DNA of 64,000 nucleotides from Mycobacterium sp. OAS707 (lineage in GTDB: Bacteria > Actinomycetota > Actinomycetes > Mycobacteriales > Mycobacteriaceae). Position numbers and translations under genes: made by a program. The stretch is taken from positions 992,001 to 1,056,000 of the forward strand of contig NZ_JADBDS010000001.1 of assembly GCF_014873705.1 (NCBI RefSeq), given 5' to 3'. The notes under the pieces are model-generated. The model ran no database searches. It was not told where the DNA came from and worked only from the letters and a program-made list of their open reading frames with translations. This document shows positions 36,266 through 46,087 of this stretch, in pieces; the stretch's first letter is position 1, and every line of letters begins with the position of its first letter.

Positions 36266-36439
36266 ATGGGCGCCCAAGACAAAGCCAGCAACAAGATCGA
36301 CGACCTCGGCGGCAAGGCCAAAGAGGCTCTCGGCAAGGCGACCGGCGATAAAGACACCGAAAACCGGGGCAAGGTCGATCAGGCGAAATCCAGCCTGAAA
36401 GACGCCGGCGAGAAGGTCAAGGACGCGTTCAAGAACTAG
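36266..36439 (+). CDS. CsbD-family small stress protein
   Basis: A 57-residue, highly charged, helix-forming protein: DKASNKIDDLGGKAKEALGK and then DKDTENRGKVDQAKSSLKD, ending EKVKDAFKN. This lysine/glutamate-rich pattern is the CsbD family. AAAGGA precedes ATG 36266. CsbD in Bacillus belongs to the general stress regulon; here a sigma-F-like promoter at 36185-36210 implies the same kind of control. No enzymatic motif; it may be intrinsically disordered. A bidirectional terminator follows. Confidence 0.88.
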   Translation: MGAQDKASNKIDDLGGKAKEALGKATGDKDTENRGKVDQAKSSLKDAGEKVKDAFKN

Positions 36440-36458
36440 GTTCAGCGCTTCTTCGTTG

Positions 36459-36491
36459 CGGCCACCGAACTGTGAACAAGTTCGGTGGCCG
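36459..36491. terminator. Bidirectional terminator between CsbD-like gene and nrdF2
   Basis: CGGCCACCGAACT and AGTTCGGTGGCCG form a perfect 13-bp stem around a seven-base loop. The position, between two convergent genes, suits a shared terminator, though no long T-run follows on either side. Confidence 0.75.
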
Positions 36492-36514
36492 TACCTCGTT
36501 TCGAGCTATGGCTC

Positions 36515-37585
<1,071 letters not shown>

Positions 37586-37597
37586 CCGCGTGTCGCC

Positions 37598-39112
37598 TCA
37601 GTTTGTCGAGCCCGCGCCGATGAACTTGTACTCCGACGCCTTGAATCTGCGGGTCGCCAGCCAGTACTGCCAGGTCATCCCGCTCCACAGGGTCCGGTTC
37701 ACGCCGTGCTCGTCCATGTACCAGCTCCGGCAACCTCCGGTGCTCCACACCGTGCCCGCCAAGTCGCGCTGCAATTCGGCGTTGTAGGCGTCGGCCGCGG
37801 CACGTGTGGGCGCCAGCGCCTGCGCGCCCGCTTTGTCGACGGCTGCGATTGCGTGCGCCGCATACCGGATCTGCGACTCGATCATGAACACCACCGAGTT
37901 GTGGCCAAGCGCAGTGTTGGGCCCGAGCAGGAAGAACAGGTTCGGCATGTCGGCGATCGTGATGCCGCGCAGCGCCGACACCCCCTCGCGGGTCCATCGG
38001 TCCCCCAGGTCCTCGCCGCCGGGTCCCTTGATGTCGACGTAGGTGTACGAGTCCGTGACGTGGAATCCGGTGGCGAAGACGACCACGTCGACGTCGCGTT
38101 CGGTGCCGTCGGAGGTGACGATGCCCCGCGGGGTGAACCGGGTGATGGCGTCGGTGACGACTTCGGTCTTGGGGTCGGCCACACCCCGGTAGTAGGTGTC
38201 GGAGTTCAGGATTCGCTTGCAGCCGGCGCGATAGTTCGGCGTGAGTTTGCGGCGTAGCTCGCGATCTTTGACTGAACGCCGGATGTTCCACTTGCCCATC
38301 AGCTCACCGATTTTGAGCAGCCGCGGCTGCTTGGTCATGGCAAAGCCGACAGCCTCATGAATCCAGTAGATGCCCGCGCGCATCGCCGCCCGAGTACCCG
38401 GCACGTTGGTGAACGCGTCGCGCATCCACTCTGGGATCGGGTTGTTGGGCCGCGGCATCACCCAGGCCGGGGTGCGCTGATACAACTGCAGCGCGCCGAC
38501 GTCCTTGACGATCTCGGGCACGATCTGGATCGCGCTCGCGCCCGTCCCGATGACCGCGACCCGCTTGCCAGTCAGATCGACGGTGTGGTCCCACTGCGCG
38601 GAATGGAATGCGGCGCCGGCAAATTCGTCGAGCCCCTCGAACTCCGGGATCAACGGGATGTGCAGACCGCCGACACCGGAAACCACGAACTGCGCGACGT
38701 ACTCGCGGCCGTCCTTGGTGAAGACATGCCAGCGCAACTCGTCGTCGTCCCAGTGCGCGCGGTCGACGTGGGATCCGAAGGAGATGTAGCGACGCAGCCC
38801 GTACTTCTCGGTCACGCCCTTGAGGTAGTCCAAGATCTCGGGCTGAAACGACCACATGTGCTGCCAGTCGGGCTTCGGCTCGAACGAGAACGAGTACATG
38901 TGCGACGGGATGTCGCACGCGCATCCGGGGTAGGTGTTGTCGCGCCAGGTGCCGCCGATCTCGTCGGCCTTTTCCAGGATCAGGAACTCGACGCCGCGGC
39001 GCTGTAGCTCCATGGCCATGCCGAGACCGGAGAAGCCGGTGCCGATGATCAGTGCGCGGGTGTGCACGGGCTGTTCGGTGCTGGACGCAGCCTGCTCGGG
39101 GGCAACCGTCAT
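37598..39112 (-). CDS. FAD-dependent monooxygenase, Baeyer-Villiger type
   Basis: A 504-residue flavin monooxygenase. The FAD motif is IIGTGFSGLGMAMEL near residues 22-36, the NADPH motif VAVIGTGASAIQIVPEI near 175-191. The Baeyer-Villiger fingerprint is partly kept, FAGAAFHSAQWDHT, with the usual FxGxxxHxxxW arrangement. Related mycobacterial EtaA/MymA-like enzymes oxidise ketones, sulfides and thiocarbonyls; substrate is unknown here. Corresponds to Rv3049c. Transcribed toward nrdF2, but the 108 bp between them hold the NrdR boxes, so nrdF2 is expressed separately. Confidence 0.9.
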   Translation of the reverse strand: MTVAPEQAASSTEQPVHTRALIIGTGFSGLGMAMELQRRGVEFLILEKADEIGGTWRDNTYPGCACDIPSHMYSFSFEPKPDWQHMWSFQPEILDYLKGVTEKYGLRRYISFGSHVDRAHWDDDELRWHVFTKDGREYVAQFVVSGVGGLHIPLIPEFEGLDEFAGAAFHSAQWDHTVDLTGKRVAVIGTGASAIQIVPEIVKDVGALQLYQRTPAWVMPRPNNPIPEWMRDAFTNVPGTRAAMRAGIYWIHEAVGFAMTKQPRLLKIGELMGKWNIRRSVKDRELRRKLTPNYRAGCKRILNSDTYYRGVADPKTEVVTDAITRFTPRGIVTSDGTERDVDVVVFATGFHVTDSYTYVDIKGPGGEDLGDRWTREGVSALRGITIADMPNLFFLLGPNTALGHNSVVFMIESQIRYAAHAIAAVDKAGAQALAPTRAAADAYNAELQRDLAGTVWSTGGCRSWYMDEHGVNRTLWSGMTWQYWLATRRFKASEYKFIGAGSTN

Positions 39113-39199
39113 CGATCGGTCCTTCCTGGGAACGCCGGTACCGGGTACTTCAGCTTCCCAGGTTAGCCGTCGCGGCCAGCGGAGCCAACGGCGCGCCGC

Positions 39200-39946
39200 T
39201 CAGGCATATGACATGGCGCGCTCGGCGGACAGGTGCCGATCGGCGTCGAACGTTTCGAAGTGGCCCGATCCGACCATTGCGATACCGCGTTGCGGCATCC
39301 GGAAGTCCCCGAGCCGGGCTTGCCGCAGCAGCGGTCCGGACGGTCCGAGGTCACGACCGTGCAGCACCGCGGTCGAGTCGGCGACGATCCACAACTGCTT
39401 CGGCGCCATCGTGTAGCACTGCCCGTTCGGGGCGCGGCCGGTCAGCCGGACATCGCCCACGCCCAGCGTGCGGCGGGCGACGCGGCTCAGCCGGCGGGAG
39501 ACCGTCGGATCGGCCCATGTCTCGTCCGGCAGCCGGCCGCCGATCCTGCTCATCAACCGAGTGGCCCTCGTCGTGTCGAAATCGGCTGCCCACCGCAACA
39601 CTCCCGGTATTTCGATGAGCACCGAAGACGGGCCGGTCCAACTGACATCGATATCGCATCGAACCGCGTCGTTCGGAGTGGCCGAGCCGAAGTAGCGTGC
39701 GCAGCTCTGCTGGCCCGGCGTCGTTGCGTAGAACGTCCAATTACACGACGGGTCGCGATGCCACACCGAGATGTACGGCGGCGCAAAGGAAGTCGCGGGA
39801 AATTGGCGCATTGCCAGGTAGTGCCCGTTGGCGAACGGCAGGCCCATGATTCCGAAACCGACGAAACGTTCGTCGTCGCCAGGGGGCAGTATCGGGTTGG
39901 CCAGCACGGCCGCGACGGTCTGTTGTGGGGTGAGTTGTTTTGTCAT
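39200..39946 (-). CDS. Conserved hypothetical protein
   Basis: A 248-residue protein I do not recognise. It starts TKQLTPQQTVAAVLANP and has no signal peptide or membrane span. The middle holds VWHRDPSCNWTFYATTPGQ and CARYFG, with cysteines that could pair. ISVWHRD and RRGIAMVGSGHFETFDADR-like strands suggest a mainly beta protein, perhaps a lipocalin-like or acetoacetate decarboxylase-like fold, but this is a guess. It follows the TetR gene on the same strand with 57 bp between, so may be its target. Confidence 0.7.
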   Translation of the reverse strand: MTKQLTPQQTVAAVLANPILPPGDDERFVGFGIMGLPFANGHYLAMRQFPATSFAPPYISVWHRDPSCNWTFYATTPGQQSCARYFGSATPNDAVRCDIDVSWTGPSSVLIEIPGVLRWAADFDTTRATRLMSRIGGRLPDETWADPTVSRRLSRVARRTLGVGDVRLTGRAPNGQCYTMAPKQLWIVADSTAVLHGRDLGPSGPLLRQARLGDFRMPQRGIAMVGSGHFETFDADRHLSAERAMSYA

Positions 39947-40003
39947 GCACCGATGGTCAGGCGCGGCACGGACTCAGCGCATGAGGCGTCTGCCTCAAAT
40001 TCG

Positions 40004-40744
40004 TCAGGCGACGTGTTCGCGACGCCGCACACCCTCGTGCAGCGGGAGGTCCGGGTCGATCTTGATGCCGAGCAATTCGCAGGTCCCGTTGATGGAGCCG
40101 ACCATGATCGTCGTCAGGTGCGCGACGTACTCCTCTGACGGCATCCGGCGGGGACTGTCTTCCTCAGGGCCCAGCCACCAGTCCGTCGCCGAAGCGATCG
40201 ACCCGAAAGCCGCGTAGGCCGCCAGCTCCATCGCCGTGGCGTCGAGTTCCATGTCATGCAGCTCGTTGTTGAACATCTCGGCCATCGCGAGGGTGATTTC
40301 GCGGCCCTCGTTGAGCGCCTTGACCGCAGAAGCACTCTGCTCGGCGAAGCGGCCCTCGAGCAGGAACCGGATGACGTTCGGGTGCTCGTCGACGAGTCGC
40401 ACGTACTGCTCGACGCTGCGGCGGATGACCTCGCGCGCCGGGTCGCTCGACAAGTTGATCGACGGGAAGATCGCGGCCCACAACATGTCCCGCAGCCGCT
40501 CACCGACCGCCTGGAACAGATCTGACTTGTCGGTGAAATGGCGGTAAATCTTTGGCTTCGCGGTGCCCGCCTCTTCGGCGATCTCACGCAGGCTCAATTC
40601 GGGTCCGAGTCGGTCGATCGCCCTGAAAGCGGCGTCGACGATCTCCGAGCGCACCTTCTTGCGATGCTCGCGCCAGCGCTCGCTGCGGGCGTCTACTTTG
40701 ACACCCGGCTCACTGCTGGAACGTGACCTCGACCCTCGTCGCAC
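40004..40744 (-). CDS. TetR-family transcriptional regulator
   Basis: A 246-residue TetR-type repressor. The DNA-binding domain is at about residues 28-75: EIVDAAFRAIDRLGPELSLREIAEEAGTAKPKIYRHFTDKSDLF region. The ligand domain follows, with EQYVRLVDEHPNVIRFLLEG typical of the mycobacterial acyl-/lipid-linked group. GTG 40744 is preferred; a -10-like TACAGT (40751-40756) ends six bases before it, suggesting a leaderless mRNA. A longer frame to 40879 exists but would occupy the promoter. Divergent from the reductase gene; a 10-bp palindrome GCAAATTTGC lies between. The ligand is unknown. Confidence 0.85.
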   Translation of the reverse strand: MRRGSRSRSSSEPGVKVDARSERWREHRKKVRSEIVDAAFRAIDRLGPELSLREIAEEAGTAKPKIYRHFTDKSDLFQAVGERLRDMLWAAIFPSINLSSDPAREVIRRSVEQYVRLVDEHPNVIRFLLEGRFAEQSASAVKALNEGREITLAMAEMFNNELHDMELDATAMELAAYAAFGSIASATDWWLGPEEDSPRRMPSEEYVAHLTTIMVGSINGTCELLGIKIDPDLPLHEGVRRREHVA

Positions 40745-40820
40745 CCGCTTACTGTACCGCCCGGACGTCGCTGACCTGCTCAGACCGTCCCGCAACATGG
40801 CGTTTCGCTGCCCTGGCCAG

Positions 40821-40830
40821 GCAAATTTGC
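40821..40830. promoter_or_regulatory. Palindrome GCAAATTTGC in the TetR/reductase divergent region
   Basis: A perfect 10-bp palindrome 65 bp before the reductase ATG and about 77 bp from the TetR start. It may be the TetR operator controlling the reductase. Flanking GGC...GCC adds partial symmetry. Confidence 0.4.
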
Positions 40831-40895
40831 TTGCCGACAACCGACCAGTCACGCTGGGTAATATTTGTGCGACAGCCAATTAACGAGAGAGACGT

Positions 40896-42083
40896 ATGAC
40901 GCAGCGATACGACCTGGTCATCGCGGGTGGCGGACCATCCGGTTCGGCGGCCGCGTGGCAGGCCGCACAGACCGGCGCCAAGGTAGTGGTCCTGGACAAG
41001 GCGGAGTTTCCGCGGGCCAAGCCGTGTGGCGACGGCCTGACCGCGCGCGCCGTCAGCTATCTCCAGAAGATGGGCCTGGCCGACGAGGTGAACACCTTCC
41101 ATCGGGTGAACCGGGTCACGGTGTTCAGCCCGTCTCAGTGGGAGCTCTCTTTCCCGAAGCGCCCAGGGATGCCAGACCACGGCCACACCGTGAGCCGCGA
41201 GCACCTGGACACGCTACTGCTCAAGCACGCGGAATCCGCGGGCGCCGAGGTGCGTCAGGGCGCCGAGGTGGCCGGCCCCGAACTCGACGCGAACGGACGC
41301 GTAGTCGGCGTCGTGTTGAAGAGCGGTGAGAAGGTGTACGGCGATGCGGTGATCGCGGCAGACGGCGCCTACTCCCCCATCAAGCGGGCCCTGAAGATCG
41401 ATTCGGAGTACAACGGCTATTCCGCGATCGCGATCCGATCGGAGATGCACGCCAACCGGCCGGATTCCGACAGCCTCGACATCTATTTGAAGCTCGCGTT
41501 CCAGGGCGATCAGCTGCCGGGCTACGGCTGGGTGTTCCCAATGGGCAACGGCCTGTTCAACATTGGGCTCGGATACGTGAACAGCTACAAGAATTGGCAG
41601 TCGATCAATGCGACGCAGTTCCTTGGCGATTTCCTGCGCACGCTGCCGCGCGAGTGGGAGTTGCCGCCGATCGAAGAGCTGAAGAAGAACAAGAGCGTGC
41701 GGGCGTGGCGGCTGCCGATGGGCTTCACTGCGTGGCCGCCGTGGCGGCCGGGCGTGCTGTTCACCGGTGACTCGCTGGGCGCGGGTAAGCCGGCATCGGG
41801 AGCGGGCATCTCCAAGGCGCTCGAGTCCGGCTTGGCCGCAGGCGAATGTGCGATCGCGGCGCTGCAGAACGGTGGGCCCGACGACTTCACCAACTACGCG
41901 CTTCGGATGGAAGACGCGTGGGGCAGGGAGTATCGGCGTGGCCGCTACTTCCACAAGCTGCTGGGCTATCCGCGTTTTGCGAACGCCGGGATCAAGCTGA
42001 TCGACAACGCGGCCTTCCGCGACCGGATGCTCAAGGCGTTGTACAAGAAGGCGCAAGGCCCGCAGCACACCGTCAAGAAGTAG
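40896..42083 (+). CDS. Geranylgeranyl reductase-family FAD oxidoreductase
   Basis: A 395-residue flavoprotein. The FAD motif IAGGGPSGSAAAWQAAQ is at about residues 9-25, with CGDGLTARAV as the family cysteine loop and the signature PGYGWVFPMGNGLFNIGLGY near residue 210 (YxWxFPxxxGxxNxGxG). GDSLGAGKPASGAGISKA is the FAD ribose-binding site. Relatives reduce isoprenoid double bonds in menaquinone or archaeal-type lipids; MenJ of M. tuberculosis is a paralogue, so I do not give that name. GAGAGA precedes ATG 40896. Divergent from a TetR gene that may regulate it. Confidence 0.9.
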   Translation: MTQRYDLVIAGGGPSGSAAAWQAAQTGAKVVVLDKAEFPRAKPCGDGLTARAVSYLQKMGLADEVNTFHRVNRVTVFSPSQWELSFPKRPGMPDHGHTVSREHLDTLLLKHAESAGAEVRQGAEVAGPELDANGRVVGVVLKSGEKVYGDAVIAADGAYSPIKRALKIDSEYNGYSAIAIRSEMHANRPDSDSLDIYLKLAFQGDQLPGYGWVFPMGNGLFNIGLGYVNSYKNWQSINATQFLGDFLRTLPREWELPPIEELKKNKSVRAWRLPMGFTAWPPWRPGVLFTGDSLGAGKPASGAGISKALESGLAAGECAIAALQNGGPDDFTNYALRMEDAWGREYRRGRYFHKLLGYPRFANAGIKLIDNAAFRDRMLKALYKKAQGPQHTVKK

Positions 42084-42104
42084 TGCGCCCGTCGCTCGTC
42101 GAGC

Positions 42105-42151
42105 GGCCACTTATGGCACGCGATTTCGGGATTTGCGTGTCATAACTGGCC
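42105..42151. repeat. Long imperfect hairpin downstream of the reductase gene
   Basis: GGCCACTTATGGCACGCGAT pairs with TTTGCGTGTCATAACTGGCC at 17 of 20 positions, loop about seven bases. It lies 21 bp after the reductase stop. It might be a terminator without a T-run, but its length and mosaic pairing resemble a dispersed palindromic unit. It is unrelated to copies A-C. Confidence 0.45.
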
Positions 42152-42268
42152 ATTGGCCGCGCCCCTAATCCCCTACCGGGTGCGGCCGCCACAACCCCGA
42201 CGCGTGATCGGTGTCGAGCGGAGTTCGCCCCGTTTTGGCGACGACGGCTGCGCTTCAGGCTTAGCGGC

Positions 42269-42574
42269 ATGAACATCAAGGGACTTCTGGCCGCCGCGGC
42301 CATGACTGCGGGGATGGCCATCGGACTCGCCGCCAACGCGAGTGCACAGCCCGTCAACGCCGCGGGCGACGACTTCTGGCAGTGCGCAGCCGACCACCCG
42401 GACGACATTGGCGTCTGCTGCGTGTTCTACGGCGGCGACTACGACGAGCGCACCGGCGAGTGCTGGATAGACGACGAGGCGGAGCTAGAGGAGGCCAACC
42501 CCGGCCCCAGCGTTCCGCCGAAGCACTCAGTGCTGACGCGGGTTGATCGCCTGCCCGTCTACGCGATGGGTTAG
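42269..42574 (+). CDS. Small secreted cysteine-containing protein
   Basis: A 101-residue exported protein. A signal peptide, NIKGLLAAAAMTAGMAIGLA, is cleaved at about ANASA/QP (residue 26). The mature protein is acidic (DDEAELEEANPG), with cysteines in QCAADH, VCCVFYGG and ECWID that could form two disulfides. It looks like a mycobacterial small antigen; I know no function. It stands alone between the reductase and the CdiI-like gene, and hairpin repeat C begins 15 bp after its stop. Confidence 0.75.
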   Translation: MNIKGLLAAAAMTAGMAIGLAANASAQPVNAAGDDFWQCAADHPDDIGVCCVFYGGDYDERTGECWIDDEAELEEANPGPSVPPKHSVLTRVDRLPVYAMG

Positions 42575-42588
42575 CGCGGCCGCATCAT

Positions 42589-42652
42589 CGGCGAGTGTGG
42601 ACATATTGCACGCCTACTTCCCGCATCGCGTGTATCAAGTCCACACTCGCCG
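42589..42652. repeat. Hairpin repeat, copy C
   Basis: A 64-bp element with perfect 14-bp inverted ends, CGGCGAGTGTGGAC and GTCCACACTCGCCG. It lies between convergent genes, the secreted protein and the CdiI-like protein. Its ends GCGAGTGT...ACACTCGC fit the GCGAGYGT pattern of copies A and B, and its inner ATACACGC resembles their TACACGACACGC. Relation is likely but weaker than A to B. Confidence 0.6.
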
Positions 42653-42661
42653 GCGGCGGTG

Positions 42662-42994
42662 TCAATGCTGCGATGGGTTGCCGTTGTCGATCGCCGCGGC
42701 ATGTTGGCGCAATCGGTCGGCCACCTGGCCCAGCCATTCCTCGCACGTTATATCGACTGGGCTGTAATAACACCCGAGGGTGCGAAAAAGATACTCTTTC
42801 AACTCCGGTTCCGGATGGGCCCTGCGCACGCCGTCCATCTCTTTGGCCAACGCTTGCAAGCCTTGGGCTGTCGGATCATCGGAGACGTAATTGTCGACTA
42901 TTCCTTCCCAGCCATCTGCGTCCAGGCCCCAATCCTCGTTGAAATACGCAGCGAAGAATTGCCACAGCTCCGAAGATTCCAAACTATCGTTCAT
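42662..42994 (-). CDS. CdiI-like contact-dependent inhibition immunity protein (orphan)
   Basis: A 110-residue acidic protein resembling the CdiI_2 family of CDI immunity proteins: WQFFAAYFNEDWGLDADGW opens it, then IVDNYVSDDPTAQGLQALAKE, and LGCYYSPVDITCEEWLGQV near the end. These three blocks in this order (AYFxxDW, YL..LGCxYxP, EWL) are typical. Immunity proteins usually lie after a CdiA-CT or WXG100-type polymorphic toxin. None is present on either side, so it is an orphan, perhaps protecting against competitors. It ends before repeat C and is followed upstream by nrdE with 16 bp. Confidence 0.65.
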   Translation of the reverse strand: MNDSLESSELWQFFAAYFNEDWGLDADGWEGIVDNYVSDDPTAQGLQALAKEMDGVRRAHPEPELKEYLFRTLGCYYSPVDITCEEWLGQVADRLRQHAAAIDNGNPSQH

Positions 42995-43010
42995 GGCTGA
43001 GCCAACATGC

Positions 43011-45179
43011 CTACAGCATGCAGGACACGCAGCCCTCGACTTCGGTTCCCTCCAGCGCCATCTGGCGTAACCGGATGTAGTACAGCGTCTTGATTCCCTT
43101 GCGCCACGCGTAGATCTGCGCCTTGTTCACGTCACGTGTCGTCGCGGTGTCCTTGAAGAACAGCGTCAGACTCAGCCCCTGATCGACGTGCTGCGTCGCC
43201 GCGGCGTACGTGTCGATGACCTTCTCGTAGCCGATCTCGTACGCGTCCTGGTAGTACTCCAGGTTGTCGTTCGTCATGTACGGCGCGGGGTAGTACACGC
43301 GCCCGATCTTGCCTTCCTTACGAATCTCGACCTTCGACGCGATCGGGTGAATGGACGACGTCGAATGGTTGATGTAGGAAATCGAGCCGGTCGGCGGAAC
43401 CGCCTGCAGGTTCTGGTTGTAGATGCCGTGCGCCTGCACCGACTCCTTCAGCCGAACCCAATCCTCTTGCGTCGGAATGCGGATGCCGGCGTCTGCGAAC
43501 AACTCCTTGACGCGATCGGTCTTCGGCTCCCACACCTGCTCGGTGTACTTGTCGAAGAACTCCCCCGACGCGTACTTCGACTTCTCGAAGCCCTTGAAGT
43601 GCGAACCACGCTCGATCGCAATGCGATTCGACGCGCGCAGCGCGTGATACAGCACTGTGTAGAAGTAGATGTTGGTGAAGTCGACGCCCTCTTCGGAGCC
43701 GTAGAAGATCCGCTCGCGCGCCAGGTAGCCGTGCAGGTTCATCTGCCCCAGCCCGATCGCGTGAGAGTCGTTGTTGCCCTGCTCGATCGACGGCACCGAC
43801 CAGATGTGCGTCTGATCGCTCACCGCCGTCAGCGCTCGGATCGCCACCTCGATGGTCTGCGCGAAATCTGGCGAATCCATCGCCTTTGCGATGTTCAACG
43901 AGCCCAGATTGCACGAGATGTCCTTGCCAACTTGGGCATACGTCAGGTCTTCGTTGAACACCGACGGCGTCGACACCTGCAGGATCTCCGAGCACAGATT
44001 GCTGTGCGTGATCTTGCCCTCGATCGGGTTGGCCCGATTCACCGTGTCCTCGAACATGATGTACGGGTAGCCGGACTCGAACTGCAGTTCGGCCAGCGTC
44101 TGGAAGAACTCACGCGCCTTGATCTTCGTCTTGCGGATCCGCGCATCGTCGACCATCTCGTAGTACTTCTCGGTCACAGAGATGTCGGCGAACGGAATGC
44201 CGTACACGCGCTCGACGTCGTACGGCGAGAACAGGTACATGTCCTCGTTCTTCTTGGCCAGCTCGAACGTGATGTCCGGAATCACCACACCGAGGCTCAG
44301 CGTCTTGATCCGGATCTTCTCGTCGGCGTTCTCGCGCTTCGTGTCCAGGAAGCGGTAGATATCCGGGTGATGGGCGTGCAGGTACACCGCGCCTGCGCCC
44401 TGCCGCGCACCGAGCTGGTTGGCGTAGGAGAACGAATCCTCCAGCAGCTTCATGATCGGGATGACGCCGGAACTCTGGTTCTCGATGTTCTTGATCGGCG
44501 CGCCGTGCTCGCGAATGTTGCTCAGCAGCAATGCAACTCCGCCACCGCGCTTGGACAGCTGCAGCGCCGAGTTGATGGAGCGGCCGATCGACTCCATGTT
44601 GTCTTCGATGCGCAGCAGGAAGCAGGACACCGGCTCACCGCGCTGCTTCTTGCCCGAGTTGAGGAACGTCGGCGTGGCCGGCTGGAACCGGCCGTCGATG
44701 ATCTCGTCGACCAGCTTCTCTGCCAGGGTGGTGTCGCCTGCAGCCAGCGTCAGCGCCACCATGACGACGCGATCCTCGAACCGCTCCAGATACCGCTTGC
44801 CGTCAAAGGTCTTCAGCGTGTAGGACGTGTAGTACTTGAATGCGCCGACGAACGTCGGGAACCGGAACTTCTTCGCATACGCGCGGTCGATCAGGCTCTT
44901 GACGAAGTTGCGGCTGTACTGATCGAGCACCTCGCGCTCGTAGTACTCCTTTTGGATCAGGTAGTCGAGCTTTTCGTCGTAGTTGTGGAAGAACACCGTG
45001 TTCTGGTTGACGTGCTGCAGGAAGTACTGGTGCGCGGCCTCGCGGTCCTTTTCGAACTGAATCTTGCCGTCCGCGTCGTACAGATTCAGCATCGCGTTGA
45101 GGGCGTGGTAATCCGTTTCGCCCGGAAGCGCGTGCGCGCCGGTGGTTACAGGCTCTGCAGCTGTGACGGTTGGTGGCAC
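43011..45179 (-). CDS. nrdE: Class Ib ribonucleotide reductase, alpha subunit
   Basis: NrdE is the catalytic subunit that reduces NDPs with NrdF2's radical. The 722 residues match the M. tuberculosis enzyme closely. Active-site sequences include [20 protein letters not shown] and the radical-transfer tyrosines in LYYIRLRQ; the C-terminal swinging cysteines are EGCVSCML. No N-terminal ATP-cone activity domain, as usual for class Ib. The ATG at 45179 lies 34 bp inside nrdI, so the two are translationally coupled. Corresponds to Rv3051c. A later start, [10 protein letters not shown], is the conserved homology beginning. Confidence 0.97.
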   Translation of the reverse strand: MPPTVTAAEPVTTGAHALPGETDYHALNAMLNLYDADGKIQFEKDREAAHQYFLQHVNQNTVFFHNYDEKLDYLIQKEYYEREVLDQYSRNFVKSLIDRAYAKKFRFPTFVGAFKYYTSYTLKTFDGKRYLERFEDRVVMVALTLAAGDTTLAEKLVDEIIDGRFQPATPTFLNSGKKQRGEPVSCFLLRIEDNMESIGRSINSALQLSKRGGGVALLLSNIREHGAPIKNIENQSSGVIPIMKLLEDSFSYANQLGARQGAGAVYLHAHHPDIYRFLDTKRENADEKIRIKTLSLGVVIPDITFELAKKNEDMYLFSPYDVERVYGIPFADISVTEKYYEMVDDARIRKTKIKAREFFQTLAELQFESGYPYIMFEDTVNRANPIEGKITHSNLCSEILQVSTPSVFNEDLTYAQVGKDISCNLGSLNIAKAMDSPDFAQTIEVAIRALTAVSDQTHIWSVPSIEQGNNDSHAIGLGQMNLHGYLARERIFYGSEEGVDFTNIYFYTVLYHALRASNRIAIERGSHFKGFEKSKYASGEFFDKYTEQVWEPKTDRVKELFADAGIRIPTQEDWVRLKESVQAHGIYNQNLQAVPPTGSISYINHSTSSIHPIASKVEIRKEGKIGRVYYPAPYMTNDNLEYYQDAYEIGYEKVIDTYAAATQHVDQGLSLTLFFKDTATTRDVNKAQIYAWRKGIKTLYYIRLRQMALEGTEVEGCVSCML

Positions 45180-45589
45180 GTCTGTTCCTTCCAGAAATCT
45201 TCCAAGCCCGCACGGACGGCTTCCACGTCCTCGGGAGTACCCATGAGTTCAAAGCGATAGAGGTACGGCACTGCGCATTTGCGGGACACCACATTGCCCG
45301 CGTATGCGAATTCGGCGCCGAAGTTGTTGTTGCCCGCGGCGATGACGCCGCGGATCAACGACCGGTTGTGTTCGTTGTTGAGGAAGGCGATGACCTGTTT
45401 GGGGACATAGCCGCCGTCATTGATGTCGGGAGTGACGCGCCCACCGCCGTAGGTGGGCAGCACCAGCACGAACGGCTCGTCGACCTCGATGCGTCCGTGC
45501 AGCGGAATCCGGACGGCGGGCAGACCCAGCTTCTGGACGAAGCGGTGGGTGTTTTCCGACACGCTGGAGAAGTACACGAGATTGCTCAT
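45146..45589 (-). CDS. nrdI: NrdI flavodoxin-like protein
   Basis: NrdI supplies the oxidant for assembling the manganese-tyrosyl radical of NrdF. The 147-residue flavodoxin-like protein has [14 protein letters not shown] as the FMN phosphate loop, then LPTYGGG and [14 protein letters not shown], the isoalloxazine-binding loop typical of NrdI. AGGAGA lies upstream of ATG 45589. Its 3' end overlaps nrdE by 34 bp and it follows nrdH with a 32-bp gap. Corresponds to Rv3052c. The C-terminal QPSQLQSL is variable and determined mainly by the overlap. Confidence 0.95.
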   Translation of the reverse strand: MSNLVYFSSVSENTHRFVQKLGLPAVRIPLHGRIEVDEPFVLVLPTYGGGRVTPDINDGGYVPKQVIAFLNNEHNRSLIRGVIAAGNNNFGAEFAYAGNVVSRKCAVPYLYRFELMGTPEDVEAVRAGLEDFWKEQTCHQPSQLQSL

Positions 45590-45621
45590 CGGTCGTCTCC
45601 TCTCTGCTGTCGGGATACCCC

Positions 45622-45864
45622 TTATGCCGTTACCGCGACCGCGCCGCTCAGCGCCTTGATGCGATCGGGACGGAAGCCGGACCAGTGGTCGTTTCCGGCC
45701 ACCACGACGGGCGCCTGAAGATATCCGAGCGCCATGACATAGTCGCGGGCCTCGCTATCCAGGCTGATGTCGACCTTCTCGTAGGCGATGCCCTGCTTGT
45801 CCAGCGCCTTGTAGGTGGCGTTGCACTGCACGCATGCGGGCTTGGTGTAGACGGTGACGGTCAT
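45622..45864 (-). CDS. nrdH: Glutaredoxin-like NrdH redoxin
   Basis: NrdH reduces the NrdE disulfide, using thioredoxin reductase as electron source. The 80 residues begin [19 protein letters not shown]; the redox pair is Cys11 and Cys14 in [16 protein letters not shown] is the conserved NrdH C-terminal stretch (the glutathione site is replaced). ATG 45864 is preceded by GAGGAG and is the known start; an upstream in-frame ATG at 45903 lacks one. First gene of nrdHIE, with a leader of about 220 bases and a NrdR-box pair upstream. Corresponds to Rv3053c. Confidence 0.96.
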   Translation of the reverse strand: MTVTVYTKPACVQCNATYKALDKQGIAYEKVDISLDSEARDYVMALGYLQAPVVVAGNDHWSGFRPDRIKALSGAVAVTA

Positions 45865-45938
45865 CTGCGGTACGGCTCCTCTACAACTGGCACTGACTGA
45901 CACTGCACTGAGACTGGCAACTGCTCTGGTACTGCATC

Positions 45939-45955
45939 TCGCTGAAGTTCAGCGA
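45939..45955. promoter_or_regulatory. Perfect dyad in the nrdH leader
   Basis: TCGCTGAA-G-TTCAGCGA, an 8-bp perfect inverted repeat about 75 bases before the nrdH start, inside the expected transcribed leader. It could be a protein site or a small hairpin; the one-base loop argues for a DNA site. Confidence 0.4.
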
Positions 45956-46087
45956 CCCTTGGGCCCTCAAAATTCCAGGTGCCCTGCGGCCGCGCGCCCG
46001 GTGGGTCTGGGAACCGACACCGCCGGATTTGTGGCCTCCGGCCGACCCTGGGGTACTGGTACCGGTGGGGGTCTGTCGGTGTTCGAA

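Noticed and set aside
43188..45260. A 690-codon open frame on the plus strand opposite nrdE.
   Set aside because: nrdE is unambiguous and the opposite frame shows no domain and no ribosome binding site.
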